Assembly (NCBI GenBank): GCA_027943335.1
Contig: BSBK01006346.1
Coordinates: 380,001 to 444,000, forward strand
Source: Chamaecyparis obtusa
Taxonomy: Eukaryota > Streptophyta > Pinopsida > Cupressales > Cupressaceae
DNA length: 64,000 bases
Direction: 5' to 3'
The position numbers and the translations under genes were made by a program. Shown here piece by piece: positions 34,353 through 46,689 of this stretch; the stretch's first letter is position 1, and each line of letters opens with the position of its first letter. The notes under the pieces are model-generated. The model saw only the letters and a program-made list of their open reading frames with translations. It was not told the origin of the DNA and did not search any database.

Positions 34353-37300
34353 ATGGATCCAGAGGCTTTTCGTTCGACCTTCTCAGATCTAGCAATGGGA
34401 AATGCCATGGCAGCTGCAGCCAGGGATTATCAGAAGGCATCCTCTATATTCTACTTTTCTTTCCACACAATCAAATTATTCATATGGTTTGAGGTCAAAA
34501 CAGTTAAATGTTAAGCGTTTCTTTCTTTCTATATTTGTTTATGATAACAGAGGCTAATTCTTAATATCACGCGACTCTTTTAAAACCAAAAATAGAGCGA
34601 ACAAAATAGCTTTGGAAAGGAATATTACAATTCTTTATAGAAATTATACAAATATTATGCATGTAAATCTGCGGGAATGTACCCTGTAGTAATGCGGTAG
34701 TATTATTCTGTTTCGGGCATCATTTAATGTTTGTAATGGTAATTACACTCTCCGGCGTTCAAAAGAGGCCGATGCATCCCAAAGGTTTTTAAAAGAAGAG
34801 AACGAAGAAATAGTAGGGCTTCACGAATTAAGAAGCCAGTTTTAAACCACTGGCTATAGTTGTAACATCTGCGTATTTCTTGCAAAAATTGCAAAATGTA
34901 GAAGCGTTTTCCGTTGTTAATTGTTAACGAGTTATGTTTCTCGGAGATCTGCTATGCTGTGGTTTATCTGAGTTGGAAGCAATGCAATCGTGTTACAAGC
35001 ATGCTTATGACCTGGTATGCAATTGGTTCACATCAAATACAAAGAGCACAATGTTAAACTAGTATTGGAATTGGCGTGCTAGCATAGCATACCATTATTT
35101 ACCTGCAAAAGGCTCGCTACACAAATGCTTCTTGTAATTTTTTAGCTAATTAGTGCTACTTTTTTGGCTAAGCAAAATGCTTAGACAAATCCCTTTTGTA
35201 ATTTGTTAGCAAATTGGTACTACTTCGTTGCGAAACATAATGCTGAGAAATCCTGGTATGCACACCTCTTACAGCTCACTTTTGCCTAGTGGGAAGAATA
35301 CTTCTAAGTTATAAAAATGCAAAATTAATTATTTTCCTTTGCAGGATTTAGATATTTGCATGATAGGGAGATTGGGATAGACTAGCCTAGTCTATGCTCT
35401 TTGATCTCTTCCTTGGATCAATAGGTGTTCTCCGCACACCCTGTGGTCTCTAGGACTTCCCTTGCTTATGGAATCCCCTGACCTTGCCCAATCTGACCAC
35501 CAAGAACAATTACTTCCACTCCTAGACTCTCCTTCACTCAGCTTTGCTTCATTCCCTTACATAGGCTTATAAGGGCACAACTTCTTCCACACCTTCTCAG
35601 GTCCTAGCAAGGATGGAGATAAGTCCTAAGGTGTTTTTGCAACCTTCCATGTGACCACTTTGGCTTGGGCAATCCATCTTGTTACCCGATTGCTTCATTT
35701 ACCCTCAAAACAGGGCTACAAGGAATGAGCCCCAATTAGGCCTCCATTCCGGATTTATAGGGCTACCACCTGCAAACTTTGCCAAATCTTGACTAACTTC
35801 CCAAAGAGACTCCTATTCAATCCCCTAGATCTCAAGGATTTTCTAGGTTTTAGGGCCCCAAGTGTCCGTACAACGCCCTAATCCAAATTGAGGGTTTTCA
35901 AGGGTTTTTGGGCTTGACAGTCACTGAGCTTATTTGTTTGCTTCACCACCTTATCTGGGTTGGTAGTGGCTCCTCCTTCACATCAATGAAACTTCACTAA
36001 TCACTCTTCAAATCCTCCAAAGGATTCTTCCTGCAATGCCCATCCTTGCCTTCTAGAACCTCTGCAATCTCGACCTTACCTAGTCGGGCATAGTCCAGGC
36101 TCGCCTAGGGCTTGGTCTCATAAATGCTTGCTTGCTCTTCCCAGGGCCCTGCTGGATATAATACAATTTACAGGGTCTGTACTACATATCCCATGGTTCC
36201 ATGGAGTTTCCACGGTGGGGATAGGAGCTACAGGCCCATCTTCACAAACCAGTCAAAACTGGACAGTGAGATTGGAGTTTCAAACTATTTATGAAACAAC
36301 ACACAAACCTGCAAAGAAACCTAAACTACGAACTTGAAATGAAAGCTTATACACAAATAAAGATTCACAGCACAAGAATAATCAAGTTCTATTCATTAAC
36401 TTCCATCATACACTCCATAAGTGCAGACTGGCACACCAAAACACAGACTAGATTTTCCTTCAAAGTGCCGTACAATCTGACAACCAACCCTTGATTTAGG
36501 GTTTATCCAAGCATATAAAGTCTTACCATCGGGGTATGAGTGAGGTTAGGGCTTCTAGCCGCCAGGTTAGGGTTATAACCCTTTAGGAGAAAAGTTGCTA
36601 TGCAACTTTTGTTGCTTGAGCAATTTTTGCTCTCTTCAAACTTCTAGACCTTCATAAGGCCATCTCCAATGCACACATGTGCCAAATCAACTCAAACCCT
36701 CATTTTTAGACTTCTATCTCTCCTAAGGCCAGGTGACATCAGGATAACATCATCCACTGAGTCCCTGAGCAAAGACAAAACAGAGCTAGACTGTGATCTC
36801 CTAGGACCCAAACTAGGACCTAAACACACACACTGAGCTCTGAGGCTCTTATTATAATTACATGGCTTCATCAAGAAGCAGAACACACAAAATTGGCAAT
36901 GGTGGGAGCCCTATAGAACGGTGCTCCTGCACCATCGGCAATAATTTTTCAACTTAATCTTGTTGGGAAAAATCTCAAAATGCTTTACTTTGCTTTGAAT
37001 CCTTGGACTCGAGTTTTGTTTTTAGTTATTATTTATTGGAGGAAGACTATCCTATTGTTCTATTTGCAGGGGGGAGATAAATACCTTTATTTCTGTTCTA
37101 ATGTATTAAAATGCTCAGTTTGTAACACTTGCCTTTGGTGTTCGTTTTAGGAACTGGTGGCTCAAGAGAAGGCACAAACTTCCAGTACTTCTCATGAAGA
37201 AGTTGATCTGGATGAATTGATGGACGTAAGTTTTTAACCATTGAAGTTAATAAATTTGGCTGGCATAGAGTCGATTGATATGAGGCTTAGGTTTTTCATA

Positions 37301-40300
37301 ATGGGCTGGTATATTTTTAGGATCCGGAACTTGAAAAGTTACATGCAGACAGAATCGCGGCTCTTAAGGTGAGGCTTTTTGATTTGTTGGGTGAATCATG
37401 ATTTTTTGTTTGCATTTGTTTTCCACATTCATTATATATATATTTTTTAATTAACAGCATTATCAAATCACTTTTCCTATGTTAAAGTTATCTGTTGATT
37501 ACTTCGATTTATTTTAATTCTTGTTACTGCCTTTGAAACATTCACCCAACAATGTAATGTCAACAGTGATAGTGATCATCTAGGTGGCATTCAAACGTTG
37601 AGAAGAGCTTGTGGTTTACGGAATGCAAAGAATATGAACATACAATAAGCCCAACATTGGGTTAACATTTCTGCTTGCATTTGCTACCTATTTTTGTTCT
37701 AGCTATTTGAATGAGAACTGTGATAATTGTTTGGCAGAAAGAAGCTGAGAAAAGACAAGCTTTGGAGAGAAAAGGCCATGGGGAGTACAGCGAGGTAGGT
37801 CCTATGAGTATTTTACATTTTATGGGACTTATAATTTACTAGGCTTGAAAGTGTTTGGAAAATGGTGTTCTCCCATACACAGATATAATTCTGTCTATAC
37901 TCACAAAATAGAGATAAAAGCTAATCCCGTTGAAAGATAAAAGTAAATAAGTGTACAATTTTGATGCTTTGCTAATAATTATCTTTTTACAGGAGCAAAA
38001 TCACAAAATAGAGACATAAGCTATTGAGACCATATCATTGATTCCTACAGAAGTAACTTTCTTTTCTAAAGTTGGGAATGATAGAAATAGAATTTCAAAT
38101 TATTATAATAGAGTTCTAATGTTTAACAGGTGACAGAAGGTGATTTTCTGGGTGAAGTTACTGGAAGCAAAAAAGTTATTTGTCATTTTCATCATCGGGA
38201 ATTTGTGCGCTGCAAGTATGCTCTCTCAGTAGATCTTGGGAGTATTGGAACTTTGATTGCAAATGATTCTACTATTCAGTTTTTAATTGCATGGAAGCAA
38301 GTCAGGGCCATTCAAACTTGTAGGCTATGCTCATGGAATTTTCTTAATAAAAATGGTGATATTAAATCAATTTACAAACACTCTCAAGCACTTTAGAGCA
38401 ACAGTATGCAATGCACCACTAGTATTCCAGAAGTCCTCTGTTTTACATTTTACCAATATGGCAGCAGCACCTCAGCTCTTAAACTCTATTTCAAAGAAGT
38501 GTTCTTACTTTGCTGTGTCTATAATTCAATTTTTATCCTGTCTTTCTAATTATATATTTTTTTATTGTCATTAGGTTAGAATCTTAGATAGGTACCACAT
38601 TTGTACGGTTAGGTTCCTTAGAGCATATAAATGTTAAATATTGTTCATCTATTTATATGTACGAGGTTTGTTTTCAGAACATACTAACCTAATGAACACA
38701 CGAAAATTCTTTTATGTGGTGAGCCACTTTGGCCTGTGGACAAAGGTTAAAAATTGAATTTTTTTAATCTTGTAAAGGTTTTTGAAATTGTTATTCATAA
38801 TTAGAAGTATTGTATTTCAATTAATAGATAACATTAAATCTGTATAACATGTTAGTAATGTGTCCTTGTTATAATTGTTGACTGGAATTGACTTCTCAAT
38901 CTGATCAACTCTTGACCATGTTTCCAAAGATACTCTCTTTGGTTTTCTTCACTTCTCTTTGGAAGCTAATATCTGACGTGGATCAAGAGTCCCAAAGTTT
39001 CTCCTGAAGAACTTATCATCTTGCGTTAGAAGACTGCTCTTCCTTTTTTTGTTTTTCTTCCTTTCTTCACAATTTGCACAGTGCACAATAATTGGACAGG
39101 TACATTGTAGTAACCATTTACTTCATGATTTTACCGTCTGTATTGTTCATTCAGATTATAATAGAAATGTATGAAATCCATAATGCAAAGTTAAACAGTT
39201 ACTGCAACCATGGAGTTTAAATAGAATTTAAAATAAAAAAAACTAAAATATAAGAAGAAATTAGAGAGATATGCAAAAAAAGATTATGACTCTTTATTGA
39301 CTTTTAGGAAGATACTTATAAAATTGCAAGAAGCCAAGAATCTGAAAAGTTGAGTCAGACTACCAAGCACCAAACTTTTTTGAATTCCTACAGGCAGCAA
39401 TAATGGAGACTTTGGCTTCCCAGCTGGTTACCTCTGTGTTTGCTTTTTCTTTGCATTTTTTGTTTATAATTTTATTAGATATTCACAGAATGTCAGCCAT
39501 TATAAATCACAAAGGAGTATTTACAATAAGACTCCTAGCACCTTTGCATCCTTCTTGATCTCAATTTGAGAAGGCAAATGATCTTAAGAACTTTAACCTT
39601 CTGTTTCTTCTTCCAAACTTCACAAGCTGCTTCCATTTTATTTTTCCCTGTCATCAAGAGATGTTTCCACCTTCAAGAAAGTTCTGGACTTTGTCTTTTG
39701 GCAAATTGAGATTTTTCTATCAGTGTTTAGATATTCACCCTGATATAATTGATTGATGAATTTTGAGCAATATGTCTTATTTAACTCCTTTAACAACTTA
39801 TTTGTATATCAAGAAAGATATGTAAAGAACTTATACCTTTTGATACTGTTACAGATATGTTAAAAATATACTGTTTTATATATATTTTTTAACAGGATTT
39901 CGTTGGGGAAGGGTCTTGTTTAAATAGAGGTAATTTCTTACATTCCATGTTATTGTGGCTAGAGTTTGAAAAAACTATAAAGAAGGTAAAACAAATGTCA
40001 AAAACAAGAGGGACATACAGTATGGTTGGAAGGTCAATGAAAATTATTAATTGTAACTATTATACAAGTAGGATTCATTCTGGAACTGTATAGGATAAGA
40101 AGGGTATGTCAAGAAGCCATCTTGAACAAAGAGTCTTTGTGTCACATATTTCTTTGTAATTAAGGTTCCCATCTGGGGCATATTCAGCTCTATTTTCTGA
40201 TGCTCCAAGAGGATTGCTGGCTGATTTTTAATTTTTGAAGAATTTAATTCTAGAAAATTTTCTTTGTTCTGATATTTAACCTGTATTTTATTTACATATG

Positions 40301-40778
40301 CAGAATCGTTGATAAACATCTAAAATTGTTGGCTGCAAAATATTTTGATACAAAGTTTATTAGGGTTGATGCTGAGGTTAGTTTCTGCTTATGAATATAA
40401 TTAAGTACTTCATTTGAACTTTTCTTCTAGGCAAGTGCAGTATGCTTGTTTTTTGATTCACATTATTCTTAAACCTTAAAAGTTTCCTTGCAGAATGCTC
40501 CCTTTTTCGTCACCAAATTAGCCATCAAGACATTGCCATGTGTAATCCTGTTTAGGTAACTTTTATGACTCAATTGAAATCTGTTGATTTTGTAATTAAG
40601 AGTGATGATAGGGTGTAAATCTGATTAATGGTTGGTTGATGACATACAATTTAAATAGTTACATGATATTGAACTGACAGGGATGGAATTGCTATAGATA
40701 GACTTGTTGGTTTCCAAAGTTTGGGTGGAAGAGATGACTTTTCAACAGAGGTGCTTGAAAATTGGCTCTTGAAGAAAG
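34353..40778 (+). CDS. TXND9: Thioredoxin domain-containing protein 9 homologue, eight exons, last exon not found
   Basis: Exons are 34353-34436, 37151-37225, 37321-37368, 37738-37794, 38130-38215, 40304-40376, 40494-40555 and 40681-40778. All phases agree and 194 codons result; the family is about 210-230 residues. The protein opens MDPEAFRSTFSDLAMGN and continues VDLDELMD, DPELEKLHADRIAALK (coiled coil), GHGEYSEVTEGDFLGEV, a thioredoxin-like fold (KKVICHFHHREFVRCK, FIRVDAENAPFFVTKL, IKTLPCVILFRDG) and DRLVGFQSLGGRDDFST. Only one Cys remains where thioredoxins have CXXC, as in plant members, so it is not a redox enzyme. Relatives (phosducin-like PLP3/TXNDC9) assist CCT chaperonin folding of tubulin and actin in the cytosol. 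ATG 34353 is the family start. Intron 1 starts with GC. The acidic C-terminal exon should follow exon 8 but is not visible up to 64000. No stop interrupts the exons. Confidence 0.9.
35121..35245 (+). repeat. Degenerate 62-63 bp tandem repeat in TXND9 intron 1
   Basis: Two adjacent copies share ACAAAT, TTGTAATTT, TTAGC, AATT, TACT, AATGCT in order, the second starting at about 35183. It has no coding meaning. Confidence 0.6.
35345..36935. other. Unidentified GC-richer block in TXND9 intron 1
   Basis: This 1.6 kb block is clearly richer in C and G than the rest of the intron and reads like an inserted repeat. Near its left edge is a perfect 8+1+8 palindrome, TAGACTAGCCTAGTCTA (35378-35394). 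I could not find paired LTRs, terminal inverted repeats or a TSD, and no open frame resembles a known protein. It may be a solo LTR or non-autonomous element in either orientation. Confidence 0.4.
38216..40303 (+). other. TXND9 intron 5, 2.1 kb, nothing recognised
   Basis: It has a GT start (GTATGC) and a TATGCAG end. No transposon ends or coding motifs are seen inside; it is AT-rich single-copy-looking sequence. Confidence 0.6.
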
Positions 40779-41581
40779 GTGCTATATTGTTTTTCTTACC
40801 ATTTTTACTTCTCCCTTTTAAAAAGTGTTTAATGTTGTGGAGTTGATTCCAAGCATAGCAATGTTTGAATTATGCTTGATGAATTCCTTTTGCAACTTGT
40901 GGTCTTGGCCCTTGGGTGTTGTTGTTTATGTTTTTGCTCAATCCAAATGCAAGGTAATCTGAATGTGTCAATGCTAATTTAAATAGTGAGTAAAACATCT
41001 CAATATTCTATGCAGATTTAAAATGAAATCATTTTATGTATTGATCTGTAATTCTAAGTGTTGAAATTCTTCTCTTATATTGAATATTAGCATAGATCCA
41101 CAAAAAAGTGGGCAGAATAGAATGTATCTATTGGCAGTACTTCTAGTGATTTTGCGTATTGGTGATGGCATTACCTCCTTCATGCCCAACACGAAAATAA
41201 AAAAAGCTAGATTAAAAATTAAAAACCTCAAAAGTCATTTGTGTCAGGGTAAAACAGCCCTCTTTCATACATTTTTCCTGCAAGAATGAGTAGAAATATT
41301 TTAATGAGCATTTTCGGAACTTAGAAGATGGAGATTTTGGACAATTGGCACATTGGACTTCAGGCATCTGTTTTTACTTTTTAGGATATATATGTCATTC
41401 GTTTCTTCATTGACATAGATTGTATCATAAAAATAAACCAAATTCACTAAAATATGCTTCCATAGCCTGTAATTCAAATGCCACGTTTAAAAGCAACTTT
41501 TAATATACTCGAATGCTTCTTGAGTGCTTGAAATGAAGACAGTTGCAAATGAAAGAATTGAAGCTGTCAAAGACATCACAC
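40779..41581 (+). other. Start of TXND9 intron 8 (or 3' region)
   Basis: Exon 8 ends AAG followed by GTGCTA. No acidic C-terminal coding exon is visible here. If the last exon is elsewhere, intron 8 contains the LINE and everything up to the window end. Confidence 0.45.
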
Positions 41582-41596
41582 AATGAAGAGGAACAT
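41582..41596. repeat. Target-site duplication of the L1 LINE (left)
   Basis: AATGAAGAGGAACAT recurs at 50672-50686 after the A-rich tail. A 15 bp duplication is typical of L1-type insertion. Confidence 0.85.
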
Positions 41597-43487
41597 TGGA
41601 TAGAACAATTCTTTTGTGCAAGGAGGGGACGGTTACTTTGATAATCAACAATAAGTAATTTCAGAATTATACTAAAAATATTATCTATAGTTTAATAGTT
41701 AATATGAAATTTCTTTAATAAATGTTAAACTTATAAAGATAGCTGTAAGGGCTTCATTGTTAATTTTTTTCATCAAGTAAAAGGGAAAAATGAAGAGGGA
41801 TCTAGCTGAGCGTTAATGGCGGCCACAAGAATCTGCGTTAATGATAGATGAATGGCATATCATATGGATCGAAGGATTGATTTCTAGACCCACCCTTGAG
41901 CTGAGCGTTAATGGCCTGTAATGGCGGCCATAGGAATCTGTCGCTAGGGTCTTCTAAACTGTTGCAGTCTTGAAGACTAAAGCATATTCAAAGGAAGGAG
42001 ACTTGTGGTTAGCCGAGTGGATACTTGCAAGATCTTCTAAACTGTTGCAGTCCTGAAGACTGAAGCTGAGCGGATACCTGTTAGCCGAGAGGATACCTAC
42101 AACTATAATGTCTGCTAAGCCGAGCATTAATGACAGCCACGAGAATCTGCCACTAGGGTTTTTTTAGGCAACCGCAGGACGACTCTAGGGGATGCTAGGG
42201 ATCTAGCCAAGCGTTGAGTTTGGGATCTAGCTGAGCGTTAATGGCGGCCACAGGAATCTGCTACTAGGGCTTTTTTTGCACGTAACTCTCGCGCATGTCT
42301 GAAGCGCTCCTCGGCATAGTCTGCAAGCAAACGATAAAGCTGTGGTTTCAGCAGAGCAACCATTGGCATTGTGTTCTAACAGAACGGATCTAGCTGAGCG
42401 TCATTGGCGGCCACGCTTCCAACAGGCGGATTGCCGCCGCTAGGAAAGACATACTTTTGGAGGCCAAAAATTTCGGGGGTAAAAATTTCGGCGTCTGAAC
42501 TAAGTGGAGAAAACTTCGGAGGGCGACAGGTCCGAAATTTCATTAAGTCCGAAATTTGGAGGTCAAAAATTTCGGCATTTCGAACCAAGTGGAGAAAACT
42601 TCGGAGGGTGACAAGTCCGAAATTTCATTAAGTCTGAAATAAGGGGTGGAATATTTGGAGAGTGATAAGTCCGAAACTTTGGAGAGAAAACTTCAGAGTG
42701 TTTGTTTAGAAAATTTTCAATTTTGCTTATTGCAGTCCGAAATACAAGTTGCTGTCCAGAAATAATTTCTAACAGAACAACTCCAAAGCCAAATACGTTG
42801 CTATTTTTTGTCAATCGATCAAGAGTGTAATACCTGCATATTTAAATAAGTAAAAAGAGGGTCTAGGGTTTGAATCTGGTCGGTTGCAGAGACTCTATAT
42901 GGCCCAGCTGTGCGTGAAGTAGTTGCTAGCGATGCTCCATTTGTTAAGGCCAAGCAAGTACAGGATAAATTTTTAACACCCATCAAAGTCCCATGGTGGT
43001 TTCCAAAAATTTTGGACGAGTCTAAGTTTTGAGAATGCCTAGGGTTCGAATCTGGTCGGTGACCATAAGCGCTGCAGATTCGTTTGTTTTATTTTCATAA
43101 TAGCTGGAGTACAGAGCTTTGCTGGGGCAGCGTACCAAAGTGAGATGAGTTTGGGAAATTTCGGCGCTCGGAACAAGTAAAGGAAATTTCGGAGTGCGAC
43201 AAGTCCATAATCTTAACAAGTCCGAAACAAGTGGGTTTGTGAAATCCTCTCCGCCAATCATGGCTGAGGTGAGATATACAGGACCCCTGAGAAATCCTCA
43301 TTGCCAATCATGGCCGAGGCGAGATTTACACCCCAACAGTCACATGCTTTCAACGAGGAACGATCCCTCTCTCCGAGAGAATGGACTTCAGGAATGTAAA
43401 ATCTGGGGGCATAGAGTTCAGGAACCAAGATTAGGCAGATTCGATGAGTAGACTTTTATAAGACACAAGAATGGTCCTCACGACTGG
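41597..43487 (+). other. 5' region of the L1 LINE with two degenerate repeat families
   Basis: No coding frame belongs to the LINE here. One repeat (41805-42420) has at least four diverged copies around CTGAGCGTTAATGGCGGCCA followed by GAATCTG and CTAGGG. Another (42460-42680, with a further copy at about 43145-43215) has copies around AACTTCGGAGGGCGACA and GTCCGAAATTTC with a period of about 92 bp. A third pair, AGGGTTTGAATCTGGTCGGT and AGGGTTCGAATCTGGTCGGT, lies near 42865 and 43041. Repeated 5' monomers can act as LINE promoters in other lineages. Confidence 0.6.
42735..42833 (-). pseudogene. Receptor-like kinase exon fragment inside the LINE 5' region
   Basis: On the minus strand, directly after TATGCAG (a splice acceptor), the text reads YYTLDRLTKNSNVFGFGVVL and then LEIISGQQ. 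This is kinase subdomain IX of leucine-rich-repeat or malectin-type receptor kinases, where the usual form is a LTEKSDVYSFGVVLLEI-like motif. The conserved Asp of subdomain IX is Asn here. The fragment starts at a known kind of exon border, so it came from genomic DNA. It runs antisense to the LINE. Confidence 0.7.
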
Positions 43488-45942
43488 ATGGGTCAAAAAC
43501 ACCAGAACAAAAAAGCAGGGGAAGCTCTCAGAAATTCAAATTTTCATCAAACCCATATTAAACGGTCATTTCCGGATCTTTCAAAGATTGGGCCAGTTGA
43601 AAGAAGTCGAAGGATCCCTCCCATTAATCCCAATCTCATTCCAATCTTCCCAACCACCTCTTTGGGAAGACTGTTCAAACCTCCTCTTCCTAAAAAAGCT
43701 TGGTTAGGAATTCGTTGGGACATACACAGAAGAAGAAATGCACTTCTTAGATTTCACAAGATCCCAGGAATTCCTAAGAGTGACCAGGGTGCCCCCAAAG
43801 CTCTTCCCAAAAAATGGAAGCCGATTCAGGACAACCGCCAGAAGCAAATCCTCTCTACAAATCTTCAAACAACTCTCTCCTCAAATCTAAACTCAGAGAG
43901 GACTCGGAGCAACTTTGCAACTCAAGATATCTCTCCTCAACCTTCTGTGAAGGAGGTAATTTTACCAAAAAAACATGTACCATCTATTACTTTCTCTGAT
44001 GAAACATTCAAACAAAGGAATCTTTTCCTCTTACAACACGCAATTATTTGCAAATTTTGGAATACTAATCTGTCTTACACTGAGTTCTATACCTGGGCAT
44101 CTGCAAATTGGCTTAATATCACACAGATTGACTCTCTAGACAAGGAACTAGGATACTTCCTAGTCACATTCCAAGACAAGCCCAGCAGAGACAAGATTTT
44201 CAAAACAAAGGGATGGTTTCACAAATATTCTGGCCTCCACATGCAACAACGGAGTCCAAATTTTGACAGTGAGAAAAATATCATCAAGTTTATCCCTATG
44301 TGGATCTCTCTACAGAACCTTCCCATGGAATACAGGGACAAGAACATTATTCATATTTTAGCTAACAAATTAGGAATCTATCTTAGACATCACTCAGATA
44401 GAACCACGGCCTCTACCATGATATGTCTGCTCGTGAGTCTTGAGAAAGAGCTTCCTAAATCTATTAAAATCATATCAAAATACGGAACTTGGATTTAGAT
44501 CATCTCATATGATCTTCGCAAGTTTCCACCTCCACAACAGGACAGCCAGGGAAAGGTAGATGAGGCAGATCAGGATATGCTCCAAATGCGAAATGATACT
44601 CATCAGCCATCTTCATCAGATCTTCTTTCAAAGGTTGGAGAGCAGACTTCTATAGTCAGTAATACAGGTCTTAAGGGTTCAGATGGATCCACAGAAAGCC
44701 TGAAATGGTTTCTATGGCTCTTAGGTTGGAAGATTAATAGGTATTTGAGTCACCAATACTATTCTCACTCATATCTATTACCTGCATCCCATGCGAAGCT
44801 GGTAAATCACCCAATTTCACAACCAGCTCTAACATCAACAGACATTGGGCATCCACCTAAGGCAGGGATTAGACAGTTTTTTCTCCTCACATACATCTCT
44901 AAAAATGGTACTGGGGAACAGATGGCTAGCAGATAATTCTAATCCCTTTCCAATAGAAAGTGCCTTGATTAAATTTGTTCCTAGATTCAACTACAAGATC
45001 ATGGAACAATTAATATCTCATTGGGTTATGGAAGTCCAATTGGAAATGATAGAGAAAATAGCAGATCAAGTGTTGAAGGAAGATGTAGCATTCAACACAT
45101 CTCAGGATAGTAAATCAGTAAAAGAAATGATTCCAGAGGGCTCTTCATCACCAACAACAGAGGATGACATTCTCAAAATAAGGCTATGTGATTTGAGGGC
45201 CTCTTCAAATTCTAATGCCTCTCCATGCCCCTTAACATCAACCCACAGGTCTCAGACTTCTCAAACCCCAGATACCTATTCCTCCAACTCAAATTCGGGG
45301 TGCAAAAAGTTCTCCAGACTCAGAAACAGAGAACAAAAAGATTTGAAGAAATCCTCTCCTCTAGAACAAGGCAAACCTTCAAAAAGAAACAAAATCAAAG
45401 GAGGCATTATCTCTCTCAAACCTTTAAAACACAAAGCTCAGATCAAATGTTCAGAGAATTTCCCGATAGATTAATCTTTGGCTATCCAAATGGAGGAAGA
45501 GGCCCCGATTTCACCAAGGTTGCAGGCAGTATATGATCTTTTTGGCAGTTCAGCCAAAGATTTGCCCTCGAATAAATTGCATCCATCCTCCTTTGTGGCA
45601 AGACTGTTAGAAGAAGATTATGTGGAAGATGAAGAGAGATTGATGGATATTGAAGCGCCAATAGAGTCCAATGAATTTGGCGAGAAATCTTCTTTGGCTC
45701 CTCCTATGGAAATTGGAACAGATGGTGTCTCCAGCTCTGCCACTGACAAGGTTACCAATAACCTAGGCATTCAAAAATCTATACAAAAAAGTGAATTGGA
45801 TTGTGGAGTGATTAAGAAAAAAGGGAGAGGAAGAAAATCCTCAATTATTCTTAGAGAGGAAGATGGGGAAGATTATGACCAAACCAAAATCACAGCATAC
45901 CTAAATGTAGGGAAGGGGAAGTTCCTTCCCAAGTTCCAATGA
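43488..45942 (+). pseudogene. LINE ORF1, gag-like with DUF4283-type domain (broken)
   Basis: An open stretch of 336 codons (43488-44498) ends at TAG. It contains a basic N-terminus and then a region with YTEFYTWASANWLN, LGYFLVTFQDKPSRDKIF and WISLQNLPMEYRD, the usual DUF4283 text of plant LINE ORF1. Further pieces (44577-44936, 44845-45474, 45478-45942) lie in changing frames. The last piece ends with an acidic and then basic segment (KKKGRGRKS). The protein would bind LINE RNA. The last codon overlaps the ORF2 start. Confidence 0.65.
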
Positions 45943-46680
45943 GAATCATTTCTTGGAATGTTAGGGGACTCAATGCCCCTAACAAGCAGCGGTTGGTGAA
46001 ACGTTGCATAATAACAACCAAAGCATAGGTAGTTCTGCTTCAAGAAACCAAAATGAGTAAGGAGCAATTATCTAATTTCACAATGTCGCTAGGAGATTAG
46101 AAAGCTACAGGAGTTGAGTCGATTGGATCCTCAGGGGGGATAGCGATATTATGGAACACAAGGTTTTCTTCTTACATTCCCTTAGAAAGTAGTTCAAATT
46201 GGATAGGGGGGAATATTGCAAGTACTCGATCAAACCTTAATATATACATTGTGAATGTTTATGGTCCCATTTCAAGCAAAAAGAAAATGGAGGTTTGGGA
46301 GGAAATCTCCAACTGCTTTGCAACCTGGCCGGAAGGTAACTTCATAGTGGGAGGTGACTTCAATGCTGTTATTCATCCCTCCGATAAATTGGGTGGGTCT
46401 CTCAGAATTTTTCAATCTTAGACATATTTCAAAGACTGGTTACAAAGGGAGAACTTAATGGAAATTGAGCTGGAGAATGGTCCTTATACTTGGTCAAACA
46501 GAAGGCTTGGTATCAGTAACATCTCTGAAAAGTTGGATCGTTTCCTTTTCAGAGGAGATCTCACAAATTTCCCTTTCGACTTAAAGGCATCTATATCTCC
46601 CACCTCAGGTTCTGATCACTTTCCCATCCAACTAAATATTCTGGAGGGAAACAAACCTCAATGCTGCCTACCCCTTTAAA
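45939..46680 (+). pseudogene. LINE ORF2: apurinic-type endonuclease
   Basis: ATG at 45939 begins MRIISWNVRGLNAPNKQ, the standard start of plant L1 ORF2. Motifs follow: LLQETKMS (Glu), IYIVNVYGP, GGDFNAVIHPSDK (Asp/Asn) and SGSDHFPIQL (Asp/His). The stops at 46026 and 46096 (the latter TAG at an expected Trp) and the TAG near 46420 (expected Gln) are point changes. A frameshift near 46670 separates it from the RT part. The enzyme nicks target DNA for target-primed reverse transcription. Confidence 0.8.
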
Positions 46681-46689
46681 TTTGAAAAT

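Noticed and set aside
35378..35394. Palindrome as a Helitron 3' hairpin
   Set aside because: No CTRR end follows at the right distance on either strand.
36692..36886. 64-codon minus-strand ORF in the intron 1 block
   Set aside because: No motif and no partner exon; it lies inside the unidentified GC-richer block.
38287..38574. 95-codon ORF in TXND9 intron 5
   Set aside because: No motif and no splice logic; the exon ends at 38215 with a good donor and the next exon joins in phase.
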